From positions 79,092 through 143,091 of the forward strand of contig QKGS01000079.1 in the NCBI GenBank assembly GCA_003250355.1: 64,000 nt of DNA. The letters are read 5' to 3'. How positions within the stretch are numbered: position 1 is the stretch's first letter; each line of letters opens with the position of its first letter. Below are positions 42,001 through 51,333 of this stretch, in pieces. The notes beneath the pieces are model-generated. The model was not told the DNA's origin. It searched no databases and saw nothing but the letters and a program-made list of their open reading frames with translations. The stretch is from Bacteroidota bacterium. GTDB taxonomy: Bacteria > Bacteroidota > Bacteroidia > Bacteroidales > SZUA-534. Both the position numbers and the translations under genes were made by a program.

Positions 42001-43268
42001 ATTGGAGCAGCCTGCCCATCGATATAAACAAGAAAATCGTCAATAAATTTCTCCTTTGTCATGATATTAAGGAAGAAACTTTCACCGGTTGAGCGGGTAA
42101 AACTAACTTCGGTAGAACCGGTACACCCTTTAATTGATGGTAATATAGCTGCCCCCTTTTCACACCCGAACCCGGCTACGTGAAAAACAGAAAATGTCTC
42201 TTCTCCTATTGACTTCATATGCAGTGCATCAATATTTTTATTCAGCTCGTTTAGCTGTATCTTCTGTATAGTTCCCGGAGCCCCGGTAGTAATATTGGCA
42301 GGAGTAACAGCCGTTGATGCTGCCGGTTTTACAATATTAAACTCTATTTCAACACCTGCCTTTAACGACATTATGTATACATACTCTTCAGTTCTGTTGC
42401 TATTTACTCCGTCGGGTGAACCCAACTGCCCCCGCATAACTACATATTCATTCCCTGCCACCTTGGTAGGAACAAGTTGGTCGCCAATTAAATCGCGACA
42501 GTTATTTCCTTTTACCGAATCGTCTTTCCATTGCACTACTATATTTTTACCACCTGTAGTCCATACCCGGGTTCCTCCCAAATGTGCACCTACTGTAAGA
42601 GTATCAGCTACTAAACACAAAGTTTCACCCCTCTTTAATGTAACTTTTTTAAGTCCCGATCCGTAACCTTTAACAACTTTTCCTGCCGGCGGAAGAAAAT
42701 AAACCTCAGCATCTTCAACAGCAACTATATCAATAGAATATAATGGCATAGGTGTGTAATTACCATTTTCATCGGTAGTTTGCGAGGGTGCATAAAAATC
42801 GTCGCCATAAGCTGTTTTTCCTTTTAGCGCCCATATATCGGTATTATAAGGGTTATTACGCTCCAGATATGCTGTAATATAACTCGACGATTCAACTAAA
42901 ACCCCCTTCTTAGTAGGTTTACCATAATCGCCCGGTAATCCTAATTCTAAAATATTTGACTGATTTGCACTACCATTGTCAACACCCGGAATATAAGCGG
43001 TACGTATATACCCGGTTAAGTCAACCTTTTGAGTTGTTTTTGCCGGCACAAAAACATCGATTGGAGTAAACAATGGTTGCTGGGGCATTGAAATTGTTAC
43101 CACAGCATCGACATCGAGTGCAGACAAATGGAGGTATGTTGGCTCTCCATCTTGCGGTCTATGCCCATATGAAACCTCAGGTACAGCAAACCAAAACTCG
43201 GTATCGGTTTGTGAATAAATAATTCCCGACAGTAATATGGTTATTACAAATAGCAATTTCCTGACCAT
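36003..43268 (-). CDS. Giant PKD-repeat secreted protein with gliding-motility-associated (type B) C-terminal domain
   Basis: Many PKD-like repeats (YxWxFGDG...), C-terminal PNTFIASDDS...FHPHYSQVMEYNLYVYNRWGEQVFTTTNIREGWNGRYSNTGQPLSQGVYFWKATGKY. Confidence 0.93.
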   Translation of the reverse strand: MVRKLLFVITILLSGIIYSQTDTEFWFAVPEVSYGHRPQDGEPTYLHLSALDVDAVVTISMPQQPLFTPIDVFVPAKTTQKVDLTGYIRTAYIPGVDNGSANQSNILELGLPGDYGKPTKKGVLVESSSYITAYLERNNPYNTDIWALKGKTAYGDDFYAPSQTTDENGNYTPMPLYSIDIVAVEDAEVYFLPPAGKVVKGYGSGLKKVTLKRGETLCLVADTLTVGAHLGGTRVWTTGGKNIVVQWKDDSVKGNNCRDLIGDQLVPTKVAGNEYVVMRGQLGSPDGVNSNRTEEYVYIMSLKAGVEIEFNIVKPAASTAVTPANITTGAPGTIQKIQLNELNKNIDALHMKSIGEETFSVFHVAGFGCEKGAAILPSIKGCTGSTEVSFTRSTGESFFLNIMTKEKFIDDFLVYIDGQAAPIPIPKTWFTRIPGTGMDPALGLDSTEWYFLDKAYNEFTNAHGPFPAIPVNKVTKVVNTEGLFHLALINGGPSSGCRYGYFSDFNDNLGEAVIGGEKTDFLFYCYGDTVQLQARGGVKYRWENVNTNPPYPNTFIDPTTLSTPRVTPPVGQMFYQATITRACYPELLKRDTVIKVSAIGYPEIKAVLDTVMLTPSCCSPVTIDINNKSKGSNQYEWEIIEYNKTTTSTLADPGVFTFTNKTNSTKDVTLVLNSSFTYNCPDIDTLVMPVHPEIGAMASKGAKTGCRQDITQDFYATGSSGPYTTGIWDWGDGTGQESFDAADSTDTFTHSFSNLTNFDTIYNVYLIVLDSLTGCTDTSKIIPVEVPGVARARYAINNKKGCSPLDVTITNLSNGIVDYNWWFRTGNNSSGTPVDYNAYLSDTTLTYTNTTNAPLEYYVFLIIDKTNDDGSHCYDTCGVDTITVYPEFNVTIDQGNQQGCNPYTATFTSTLNNPLPNMTYYWNFGDGTSSGVADPGSKKYSHLKPTDQTYTARVIATSEYECTDTSPTRNVDVYAFVGANFTVAPDTFGCAPLVVTITNNTSVNSAKNFAWNLGVGATGVPSNAVPFNVTYDNNNSANTNPVITLTNGNGHAGCDKSFTKRLTVKPLIVADIQLNDNIICHGDSIQYINLSEFVNGTDIRGAMATYEWNFGDGTLSSTETGWHKYVNTDLVQKVFTITLTITVDGCTDTQTATVTVLPEMKPQFTADSYTLCTPITVNIKNTSIGASSYTWRFTSGTTYNTTNITHTFTNPPNSNTINTQTLTLTARNGQCERTISKQFTIYPELNPQFTPSVNAGCEPLAVTFTNSSTGGALSSLVVEWDWNDGTTEINSSNSLNHNFINKTPLDVVRNVELKITNAIGCSDSVTLPVNVYAHVDSKFTVQDTTGCSPFIANLKNNTSANSAKNFVWNFNGGTGVANNTLPFTVQYVNQGSANFTPTIILTNGNNHAGCEKTYSKTITVKPEITPQFAVDKSLICHADYIQFTNTSIYKNNTAIHSSAKTQFSWNFGDGATSNVENPSHQFLNTQNNNTTPQSFTVTLTLTVDGCTETYSSVVSVYPKVTAAIESDEYIFCAPETEPIRNISTGAASYLWQFSDAADFPTNNKNAVNKAFDNLTAENINNVTVTLTATNDFCKNTTSKVYQVYPRVVVSFTQDVTEGCNPLDVKFTNNSTGRLSYVWDFNDGQSSADKSPAHRFSHVKNSDKVFTAKLVVEQEVTGCKDSATVPITVYSYVNAKFGLTKAGFSKGSLASGEIVGGCTPFNVVITDSSVTNGTWEWIFGEGTTGSYTYPNKPAPISKTYVNGSNDNPLVNKDYTITLEVTNLHGCNSKDTRNLEVYPRTNPDFNAIYGGCSPHPVTFDNITVDDRNTSYFWEYGDGASSNERNPYYLFNNYSYTNDTVYTVKLTATTQYRCVDDTSKTITVYPKPLARIVPDISKGCAPLAVNFTDASIAKSGYSLMWNLDDGNGFIYPGTVGGSLNYVYQNRNNSEKINTYDIELAVETNSILPCRDTVVYSVHAYPEVDVDFSLNEAGCSPHTVNFNNLCNNAVGLYSWDFGYSGESSVIKNPVFTYHNRTGSIENYTVYLKGSSKYGCSKDTTHKVTVYPSPKAYFDITEPWQIYPDTVYTITNLSDVGDYNYYWTIGDGTPEFSEQAKSFDIRYTGWAPNALDNTYYVTLRVDGTHCDTAKTHKLRLLPPDPEITIMNPEPNGCVPLTVNFDASSRYGNSYVWEFADGTTSTEFEPVHTFTKDGIYNVKVTVSGDGGERYDYIAVVVHPLPVVDYRFEPEYVMLPDQRVQFYNLTENGKSYVWYFGDGSISNLVSPSYQYTKEGFYDIMLKAISEKGCVDSLIHGTQIQVSGAGNITFPNTFIASDDSPANGAYEFPDVKNDVFHPHYSQVMEYNLYVYNRWGEQVFTTTNIREGWNGRYSNTGQPLSQGVYFWKATGKYYNGNAFKLAGDVTLIRK
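38208..40352 (-). repeat. Two tandem ~357-codon super-repeats (four PKD-like domains each) inside the giant protein
   Basis: Repeat anchors VYAFVGANF (V codon 5' end at 40352), VYAHVDSKF (39278), VYSYVNAKF (38207) give periods of 1074 and 1071 bp; matching internal order of domains. Confidence 0.8.
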
Positions 43269-43540
43269 AACTCTATTATTAAAATATTACATAACCGATG
43301 CTTTAAACCGAAATAATTTCAATTTGTTTAAATCACCCTCTTATTGTTCAATACACCGTCGGTAAAAATAGAATAAACAAATTACCGCAACAAATTATTG
43401 GTCAAAATATATAGTTAATAAGTCTAAAGATTTTAAGTATTTACAGTTTTTTTCTTAATATGGTACGTTATTTAATTGTATTAGTTACAATTAATATAAA
43501 ATTATTTTCATCAACTAAAACAGATTGTATAACAAACTAA

Positions 43541-43572
43541 TTTGCTGTACATAATGTAATTGTGTACTTTTG
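43541..43572 (+). promoter_or_regulatory. Bacteroidota-type promoter: -33 TTTG, 20-nt spacer, -7 TACTTTTG
   Basis: TTTG at 43541..43544 and TACTTTTG at 43565..43572, 28 nt upstream of the GTG start at 43600. Confidence 0.65.
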
Positions 43573-43599
43573 GAAAATGTTTAATTAAATACTATTCAT

Positions 43600-46500
43600 G
43601 TGAAAAAAATATTACTACTCATTGCTGTAATTACAAACATATTAGCTTACAGCCAGCAAGTATATTTCCAGGAAGGTTTTGAAAGCGAAAGCCGCAGAGC
43701 ACTTTGGACACAAGAAATTCTTGAAGGGATAGCCGACTGGGACTATACAAACGGTGGAGTATTACCCCCGAATGCAACAAAAAAAATACCTGCACAAGCG
43801 GTAAATGGCAAATATAATGCCCGCTTCTTTAAGCAATCGCAAACTATACACCGTACATATTTGGTGTCGCCACCATTTAGCCTTGCTCTTTCACAAAAAC
43901 CTCAACTAAGATTCTACTATGCACAGTACCCTAACGAAATACCGGGAGGTGATAAAGACAACTCAAAATTCACCCTTTGCTACCGAACACCCGACTATGG
44001 CAATAAATGGATTGAATTGAAAGACTATTTTTTGGCAACCGATGGGTGGATATTCGATTCACTTCCACTCCCCGACTCTGTAAAGTACTCTAATATTCAG
44101 TTAGGATTTCTTGGCATAAGTGCAACTGTTTCATATAGTTCATGTATTGACAGTATAATGATAGTTGAAACCGATACTATTGACAAAACTGTTGATAAAG
44201 TTTTTGCAACACACCCAAACCAGGATATTGTCCCTACCGGCTCAGAAGACAACCCAATATTAAAAATACACCTGCCTGTAAAAGGTAACAACGGCGAATT
44301 ATTTTTAAAAAAACTTTTAGTAAATGCCAAGCTGGAAACAGAACTGCTTGTTCCGGCAAACGGAGTTCGTATATATATAACTCAAACTGAACATTTCACA
44401 CGCAATACTCCACTTGGCGATACAGTAAGTTTTGTAAACGGAACAGCTACATTCTCAGGTTTAAATTATTCACTCCCGTTTGGCGATAATTATGTATGGG
44501 TAACCGTAGATGTTGCAGAAGATACACAACACAAATTTAAAGGGTGGAAACTCGATGCAAAAATACCTAAAAACGGTATTCAGCTTAACGACAAATTCTA
44601 CGACAACGAATCAGAACTTGACCCTAACGGGTATCGCGAAGTAAACGAGTCGATATTCTACGACGATTTTGAGAACGCAATAAACTGGGATTTAGTTACC
44701 GAGTTTGAGATAGATTCAGCTTACGGCCTGGGCGGCGCTCAACAAAACCCTGACCCCGACTATGCTCCAAGCGGTTATAAAATAATGGGTACCGACCTTT
44801 CCGGACTTAATCTTGAACCCGGTGATTATGAACAACTTGTAGGCAATGGCAATGGTGATATTTATACTGCTACATCACCAAATTTTAACTGTGAATATTT
44901 CAAAGACCTTAACTTACAATTCTACCGTTGGTTAAATATTTCGGCCGACGATTATGTTAAAATTGATTATTCAACCAACAACGGAGTAAGCTGGACTAAA
45001 CTATGGGATAATACTACCGAGGGTACAAAAGTTCTTGTAGCTGAATCGAATTGGAAGTTTATAAAATACAGCCTTAGCTCTACACTTGACAGAACATACA
45101 ATGTAAAATTCCGTTTTTCACTTGGCCCAACAGGTATCGCAGCTACATATTCCGGTTGGAATATCGACAACTTTGCACTTACCGGCAACTATGTAAACAA
45201 CGACGTAGGTATTTCTGAATTTATATCGCCATCGGGCGGTTCAGGACTTACAGCCTCCGAATTGGTTAAGGTAAAAATAAGAAACTACGGTTTTGACCCA
45301 TCGAGCAATATAATACCGGTAGGATACTCTACGGACAACGGATACAGCTGGACAATGGATACACTAAAACAAGTACTGGCTCAAGACGAAGAGGTTTTAT
45401 TTACATTCACAAAACCGCTTAACCTTTCAATTCCGGGCAAATACAGAATAATAGTAAGTACAATGCTAAGTACCGATGAAGATTCGAGAAACAACCTTAA
45501 AGACACTACAATATATTCAACAAAATATGCAACAGTTCCATTTGCCGACAACTTTGAGAACAATAACAGCAATGGTTGGCGTTCGGGAGGCACAAACCCT
45601 ACATGGAAGCTTGGCACACCTGCCAAAACACAAATAAAATCGGCATATAGCGGCACTAAAGCATGGGTAACAAACCTTACGGGCAACTATGTAAACAATG
45701 ACAACGCCTGGCTCGAAAGCCCTACCTTTAATTTTACCAATATTGACAAACCAATACTTGAGTGCAAACTATTTACCGCAGGCGAAGTAAACAAAGACGG
45801 ACTTGCAGTATATTATACTATTAACGAAGGTAGCAGTTGGGTATTAATACCCGAACATACAGGTACATACAACTGGAACTGGTACAATAACAAAGGGACA
45901 ATAGCGGCGCTTGGTCACGAAGGCTGGGATATAGCAGACAATAAATGGTTTATGGCACGCGAAGTATTACCTGCAGAAGTAGCAAATCAGCCAAAAGTTC
46001 GCTTCCGCTTTGTATTCAAATCCGACGCTTCGGGCACTAACGAAGGTTTTGCCATAGACGATGTAAGAGTGTACAACGCCCCTGTCGATGCAAGCATTGT
46101 TGCAATTACCGACCCTGTTTCCGACTGTATATTGTCTGACAAACAACCTATAACTGTAAGAATACGAAACCTTGGTATAAGACCAATTTATGCTACCGAT
46201 TCATTATTTACATCAGTAACTATAAATAGTGAAACCACATTGAAAGATACATTTTTTGTTTCATCGCCATTGGCAATAGGACTCAATACAACATTTACTT
46301 TCGATGAAACATACAATATGTTCAAAAAAGGGAGCTATGCAATGACAGCTACAGTTAGCGCACGCGGCGATACATCGTTCTATAACACAAACAACAACAC
46401 CAGAACAGCAACCGCTACCGTTTTGGGCGAACCGGAATACTCACTAGGCCCCGACATAGGAACACTTAACCCACAAAGTGTAACACTAGATGCCGGAGCC

Positions 46501-49500
46501 GGTTTTACTTCGTATGCATGGAAAAACCATTATAACGATTCTACTGCAACAGGCCAATTGTTTAATGTTTATGAATTTCCGACAGGTGTATATGAAACCA
46601 ATTACTCAGTAATAGCTACCAAATCGAACGGATGCATTTCGTACGACACTATAAGGGTAATGAAATCGGTTGATGATTTGGGAGTAATAGCAGCAACCGG
46701 ATTGTCGAACTCATGTTTCTACGGCAACACCGGTCAAAACCTTCAGGTTACTGTACAAAATTATTCAACCGATACAACATATCAGGTTGGAAATAAAATA
46801 GTAGTAGCCTGCGAACTCGACAATGAGAACATATTTTACGATACAGTAACACTAACAACTACACTTGGACTAAATGAAACCTTTGTACACAACTTTACTA
46901 AAAAAATTATGTATCCCGAAGGTAAAATTTATGAAGTAAAAACGTATCCTGTATTATATGGCGATCTCAATTTTTCAAACGACACAACATATCAAACTGT
47001 TAGCATATACGAATCGGCCAATATTGATTTTGGTCCCGATACTATATTTACCCTTAGAGCCGATACCATAACACTCGATGTAGGCGAAAACCTCACCGAT
47101 ATTCATTGGCTTGGCAATGCTACTGCCGGTATCAGAACATACAACATCGCAACAAACCATACTGCAAAATACTATGCTAATGCAATAGATATAAATGGTT
47201 GCTTCAGAGATTCTGACACCATACAAATAATTGGCGACAGTTGGGAACTAACATCGTTAACACCTAACGATATGTGTTTACCTTCGCCAATGGAACAGGT
47301 TACTTTATCGATTAAAAATAAGTCGAACAATTCATATACCGCCGGATCAAAAACCATAAGGGCTAAAGTAAACTTTGCAGGAAAAATAATGGAAGAAAAT
47401 GTAGTAATACCTGCATTAGCTGCCGGCGCTTCTATGAATTACACATTTAGCCAAACGGTTAATATGTCGGAGACTAAAGCATATCCGGTTACTGCATCGA
47501 TAATACCAAGTGCAGATATGAGTATAACCGATAATATAATAACAAAAGATATTCACATATGGGGTACCAAAGAAGTTAACCTGGGCGAAGATATAATAAG
47601 CAAAAGAGCCGATACTATAACTTTAAAACCGGGGGCTTTCTATAAAACATACCAATGGCAAGACGGAGCTACTTCGTCGACATACAAAATAACAAATGTA
47701 GGTTCAGCTATTTATTGGGTAGATGTAGAAGACTATAACAACTGCTACTCGTCGAGAGATTCCATAAAAGTATTTGCCAATGACATAAGTGTAGTAAATA
47801 TACTTTCGCCAACTAAATCGTGCGATGTTCAAAATTTATCGTTATTGAAATTTACAATTGAAAATACCGGCAATGATCTTATTCCAGGTGGCGAAAACAT
47901 AATAATATCATACAAAATAGATAACCGCCCAACCGAATATATTAACTATGTACTACCAAGCGATTTGGAAGTTGGGTATAAACAAAACATATCGGTAAAT
48001 AAAGATTTCAACTTCGACAAAAACCTTACACACACATTTGCATTAAGCGCAAGGTCGGCTTTCGATTTCTTCCCTGAGAATGATTCGGCAGTATCGACAG
48101 TATTCCAAATGAATGTACCTGTTGTTGATTTGGGCGACAATATTGTATATACAACCCAAGCCGACTCAATGCTACTTAAAGCTCCTGCAGGATATGCAGC
48201 TTATCGTTGGCAAGACGGTTCACGACAAGAAACTTTCGATATAAGTTACAATGGATCATACCGATACTGGGTTAAAGTTACTAACGACGAAAACTGTACT
48301 TCAAGCGATACTGTAACAATTATTGCCGGCGATGTATTACTTAAAAATATAACAGGCATAAAACAAGACAGTTGCATAGGACCTAAATATTTAGACAGTT
48401 TATATGTTGAATATCCTCTTACCTATGAGGTTCAGATAACAGGTGCCGACACACTAAGAGCAGGGCAGTCAATAAAATTTTATTATTCGACCAACAACGG
48501 CTTTATCGAATACAAAAACATACTGTTGGCCGACAACTATTATGCAGGAAAAAACTATGTATACACATTTTCAAAGAAAATGGATCGAAGAATAGGGCGT
48601 TACGATTTTACCGGGTGGATTGATGTAAACAATGATTTTAATACTGCCAACAACAAGTATACAACATCGTTCAATATAGGCCCGTTCAATGTTGGTCTTA
48701 TTGACTCTATCCTTTCAATTCAGGAATTTATAACGCTTAAAGCAAATAGCGGATTTAGTTCATATTTGTGGAGTACCGGTGCTGTATCCGATTCTATTAA
48801 CGTGTTTTACAGTGGTAAATACTACATAGAGGCTATGCCTGAGTTCAATTGTCCTTCAAAAGACAGTACTGTAGTGGAATTTAGTGGCAACCGGGCAAAA
48901 ACAGAGTTGGTTAACATTAACCTTTCGGAATGTAAAGATAATATTAGCATTAATCCGGAATTCAACTTCACTAATATTGGAGACAGTATATGGAAAGCCG
49001 GCCAATCGGTTAAATACATTTACCAGCTTAATAACGGAAGTCAGTATCAGGAATCAAAAACAATACTTAGTACGGTTAACCAAAACGGCACTATGAGTCA
49101 TACATTGGGGCAAGCCATTTCGCTTGCTACATCCGGTACCAAAACCATTAGAATACGAGTTGACATAAACAACCAAACCGTAAGCGACAGAACATTTGCA
49201 ATAGCAGTATCAGAGCCTCCGGTATTTTCATTCAGTGGCGATACTGTTTACACGGTATCGTACCCATTAGTACTTGACCCTGGAATAAACAATGTAACTT
49301 ATTTGTGGAACACCGGCGCAACAACTAAAACAATTGAGGCTTACAGCGATACCACATTTACACTTACAGTTACAAATGCATCGGGTTGCTCATATACACA
49401 ACAGGTAGCAGTTCGCTTTGGTATTCACGTTGATGAAACCCTCGACTTCAATGCTAAGATATACCCTAACCCTACCAATAGCCGACTTTACATATCACTA

Positions 49501-49686
49501 TCACGTGAATTTAGAAACGTAAACGTTCAGGCAGTTGACATAAGCGGTCGTATAGTTATGGTTGACCAAATATCGAACAATGGAACAATGATAATTAATG
49601 TGAGCAATTGGGAACCCGGAGTATATCTGATAAGATTATATAATGAACACACATACAGCATTCACCGAATAGTTGTAAGCGAATAA
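43600..49686 (+). CDS. Large T9SS type A sorting domain-containing secreted protein (GTG start), MAM/CUB-like and CARDB-like repeats
   Basis: Signal peptide MKKILLLIAVITNILAYS; C-terminal AKIYPNPTNSRLYISLS...GVYLIRLYNEHTYSIHRIVVSE; repeated LGxDxxxxxADTITLxxGxxxxxYxWxDG units. Confidence 0.88.
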   Translation: MKKILLLIAVITNILAYSQQVYFQEGFESESRRALWTQEILEGIADWDYTNGGVLPPNATKKIPAQAVNGKYNARFFKQSQTIHRTYLVSPPFSLALSQKPQLRFYYAQYPNEIPGGDKDNSKFTLCYRTPDYGNKWIELKDYFLATDGWIFDSLPLPDSVKYSNIQLGFLGISATVSYSSCIDSIMIVETDTIDKTVDKVFATHPNQDIVPTGSEDNPILKIHLPVKGNNGELFLKKLLVNAKLETELLVPANGVRIYITQTEHFTRNTPLGDTVSFVNGTATFSGLNYSLPFGDNYVWVTVDVAEDTQHKFKGWKLDAKIPKNGIQLNDKFYDNESELDPNGYREVNESIFYDDFENAINWDLVTEFEIDSAYGLGGAQQNPDPDYAPSGYKIMGTDLSGLNLEPGDYEQLVGNGNGDIYTATSPNFNCEYFKDLNLQFYRWLNISADDYVKIDYSTNNGVSWTKLWDNTTEGTKVLVAESNWKFIKYSLSSTLDRTYNVKFRFSLGPTGIAATYSGWNIDNFALTGNYVNNDVGISEFISPSGGSGLTASELVKVKIRNYGFDPSSNIIPVGYSTDNGYSWTMDTLKQVLAQDEEVLFTFTKPLNLSIPGKYRIIVSTMLSTDEDSRNNLKDTTIYSTKYATVPFADNFENNNSNGWRSGGTNPTWKLGTPAKTQIKSAYSGTKAWVTNLTGNYVNNDNAWLESPTFNFTNIDKPILECKLFTAGEVNKDGLAVYYTINEGSSWVLIPEHTGTYNWNWYNNKGTIAALGHEGWDIADNKWFMAREVLPAEVANQPKVRFRFVFKSDASGTNEGFAIDDVRVYNAPVDASIVAITDPVSDCILSDKQPITVRIRNLGIRPIYATDSLFTSVTINSETTLKDTFFVSSPLAIGLNTTFTFDETYNMFKKGSYAMTATVSARGDTSFYNTNNNTRTATATVLGEPEYSLGPDIGTLNPQSVTLDAGAGFTSYAWKNHYNDSTATGQLFNVYEFPTGVYETNYSVIATKSNGCISYDTIRVMKSVDDLGVIAATGLSNSCFYGNTGQNLQVTVQNYSTDTTYQVGNKIVVACELDNENIFYDTVTLTTTLGLNETFVHNFTKKIMYPEGKIYEVKTYPVLYGDLNFSNDTTYQTVSIYESANIDFGPDTIFTLRADTITLDVGENLTDIHWLGNATAGIRTYNIATNHTAKYYANAIDINGCFRDSDTIQIIGDSWELTSLTPNDMCLPSPMEQVTLSIKNKSNNSYTAGSKTIRAKVNFAGKIMEENVVIPALAAGASMNYTFSQTVNMSETKAYPVTASIIPSADMSITDNIITKDIHIWGTKEVNLGEDIISKRADTITLKPGAFYKTYQWQDGATSSTYKITNVGSAIYWVDVEDYNNCYSSRDSIKVFANDISVVNILSPTKSCDVQNLSLLKFTIENTGNDLIPGGENIIISYKIDNRPTEYINYVLPSDLEVGYKQNISVNKDFNFDKNLTHTFALSARSAFDFFPENDSAVSTVFQMNVPVVDLGDNIVYTTQADSMLLKAPAGYAAYRWQDGSRQETFDISYNGSYRYWVKVTNDENCTSSDTVTIIAGDVLLKNITGIKQDSCIGPKYLDSLYVEYPLTYEVQITGADTLRAGQSIKFYYSTNNGFIEYKNILLADNYYAGKNYVYTFSKKMDRRIGRYDFTGWIDVNNDFNTANNKYTTSFNIGPFNVGLIDSILSIQEFITLKANSGFSSYLWSTGAVSDSINVFYSGKYYIEAMPEFNCPSKDSTVVEFSGNRAKTELVNINLSECKDNISINPEFNFTNIGDSIWKAGQSVKYIYQLNNGSQYQESKTILSTVNQNGTMSHTLGQAISLATSGTKTIRIRVDINNQTVSDRTFAIAVSEPPVFSFSGDTVYTVSYPLVLDPGINNVTYLWNTGATTKTIEAYSDTTFTLTVTNASGCSYTQQVAVRFGIHVDETLDFNAKIYPNPTNSRLYISLSREFRNVNVQAVDISGRIVMVDQISNNGTMIINVSNWEPGVYLIRLYNEHTYSIHRIVVSE

Positions 49687-49688
49687 AA

Positions 49689-49715
49689 ACAGGGGGCATA
49701 AGCCTCCTTTTTTTA
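49689..49715 (+). terminator. Probable intrinsic terminator
   Basis: AGGGGGC-ATAA-GCCTCCT with one G-T wobble, followed by T-run. Confidence 0.6.
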
Positions 49716-49927
49716 TTAAAATATAAATAAAGAAAAAAATCTTTATTTATTATTTATCTCCCATATTTTGCTATACTTGCAGCAAATAACAAAACACCGG
49801 GGTTGAGCTTCTCAGTTCGTTTATATTTTGCAGACATTTGTTCTACACTATATTTTAATCCTGATTGTAACAAAAGTTGCACAGTTTTTGTTATATCCTT
49901 GAATCGTTAAAAAAATTATAATAAAAT

Positions 49928-50152
49928 ATGGCAAAAGTAAGAGGGGCTGTCGTTGTAGACACAGAAGCCTGTAAAGGCTGTTCGGTTTGCGTTGTATCGT
50001 GCCCCAAAAATGTTCTGCAACTAAACAAACAAGTAAACAGCAGAGGATACAACTACTCATATATGGCTAATGCCGATGAATGCATTGGTTGCGGTAATTG
50101 CGGACTTGTATGTCCCGACAGTGTTATTACTGTTTACAGGGCAAAAGAATAA
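49928..50152 (+). CDS. 2-oxoacid:ferredoxin oxidoreductase, ferredoxin (delta) subunit, 2x[4Fe-4S]
   Basis: CKGCSVCVVSCP and CIGCGNCGLVCP motifs; first gene of VOR-type operon. Confidence 0.9.
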   Translation: MAKVRGAVVVDTEACKGCSVCVVSCPKNVLQLNKQVNSRGYNYSYMANADECIGCGNCGLVCPDSVITVYRAKE

Positions 50153-50238
50153 TACTAAAACATAAGGTTATAACCACGCATAATTTTATTTAAACCAAAT
50201 AAAGCCAATTAGTGTTATAACTAAAACAAAATTCAAAA

Positions 50239-51333
50239 ATGGGCGAATTAAAACTAATGAAAGGGAATGAGGTAATTGCAGAAGCAGCAATACGCTGCGG
50301 ATGTGACGGATACTTTGGTTATCCTATTACACCTCAATCTGAAATAATGGAATACCTTGCTCTTCGCGAACCGTGGAAAGAAACCGGTATGGTTTTTTTA
50401 CAAGCAGAAAGTGAAGTAGCAGCCATAAATATGATCTATGGAGGAGCATCGTGCGGTAAACGAGTAATGACCACATCGTCGAGTCCGGGCATGAGCCTGA
50501 TGATGGAAGGCTTGTCGTACATAGCAGGAGCAGAATTGCCTTGTGTAATTGTAAATATTGTACGCGGAGGGCCGGGCTTAGGAACAATACAGCCAAGTCA
50601 GGCCGATTACAATCAGGCAACAAAAGGTGGTGGCCATGGCGACTACCAGTCAATAGTACTTGCCCCCGCAACAGTACAGGAAATGTACGATTTTGTTGAA
50701 TTAAGCTTCGACTTGGCATTTAAGTACAGAATACCCGCAATAATTCTTTCCGATGGTGTTATTGGACAAATGATGGAAAAAGTAACACTTGGCGAATTTA
50801 AACCACGCTGGACAGCTGAACAAATTGAACAAATGAGCGGTTCGTGGGCAACAACCGGCATGAAGGGTCGCAAAATGAATGTTACCACTTCATTGCGTTT
50901 ACAGTCGGAAGACCTTGAAAAACACAACAACAACTTACAGGCAAAATACAGAACCATAGAAAAAGAAGAAGTTCGTTTCGATGAATATATGACCGACGAT
51001 GCAGAATACATACTTGTTGCATACGGTTCATCGGCTCGTATTTGTCATAAAACAGTTGAACTGGCTCGTGAAAAAGGTTTAAAAGTAGGGTTATTACGCC
51101 CTATTACAGTTTGGCCTTACCCAACAAAACGATTACAAGAACTTGCACAAAAAGCAAAAGGCATGATGGCAGTAGAGATGAGTGCCGGACAAATGTTCAT
51201 AGACCTAAAACTTGCCGTAAACGGCAAAACACCAGTTGAATATTATGGCAGAATGGGAGGCATGGTTCCTTCACCATCGGAGGTACTTGGAGCTCTTGAA
51301 AAACAACTAATAGGAGGAGCAAACAATGAGTAA
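50239..51333 (+). CDS. vorB: 2-oxoacid:ferredoxin oxidoreductase alpha subunit (VorB-like)
   Basis: GYFGYPITPQSEIMEYL, MTTSSSPGMSLMMEGLSYIAGAELPCVIVN. Confidence 0.88.
   Translation: MGELKLMKGNEVIAEAAIRCGCDGYFGYPITPQSEIMEYLALREPWKETGMVFLQAESEVAAINMIYGGASCGKRVMTTSSSPGMSLMMEGLSYIAGAELPCVIVNIVRGGPGLGTIQPSQADYNQATKGGGHGDYQSIVLAPATVQEMYDFVELSFDLAFKYRIPAIILSDGVIGQMMEKVTLGEFKPRWTAEQIEQMSGSWATTGMKGRKMNVTTSLRLQSEDLEKHNNNLQAKYRTIEKEEVRFDEYMTDDAEYILVAYGSSARICHKTVELAREKGLKVGLLRPITVWPYPTKRLQELAQKAKGMMAVEMSAGQMFIDLKLAVNGKTPVEYYGRMGGMVPSPSEVLGALEKQLIGGANNE

Noticed and set aside
36162-42666. Many plus-strand ORFs of 60-146 aa antisense to the giant PKD gene (e.g. 36828..37268, 42295..42666)
   Set aside because: They lie wholly inside a convincing 2421-aa coding sequence, lack recognisable motifs, and are expected shadow ORFs of a long low-stop-codon gene.
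43600-49686. Considered the 2028-aa protein's repeated LGxDI..ADTITL units as a novel system
   Set aside because: This repeat type is common in large T9SS cargo proteins of Bacteroidota; nothing beyond ordinary surface adhesin-like architecture was seen.
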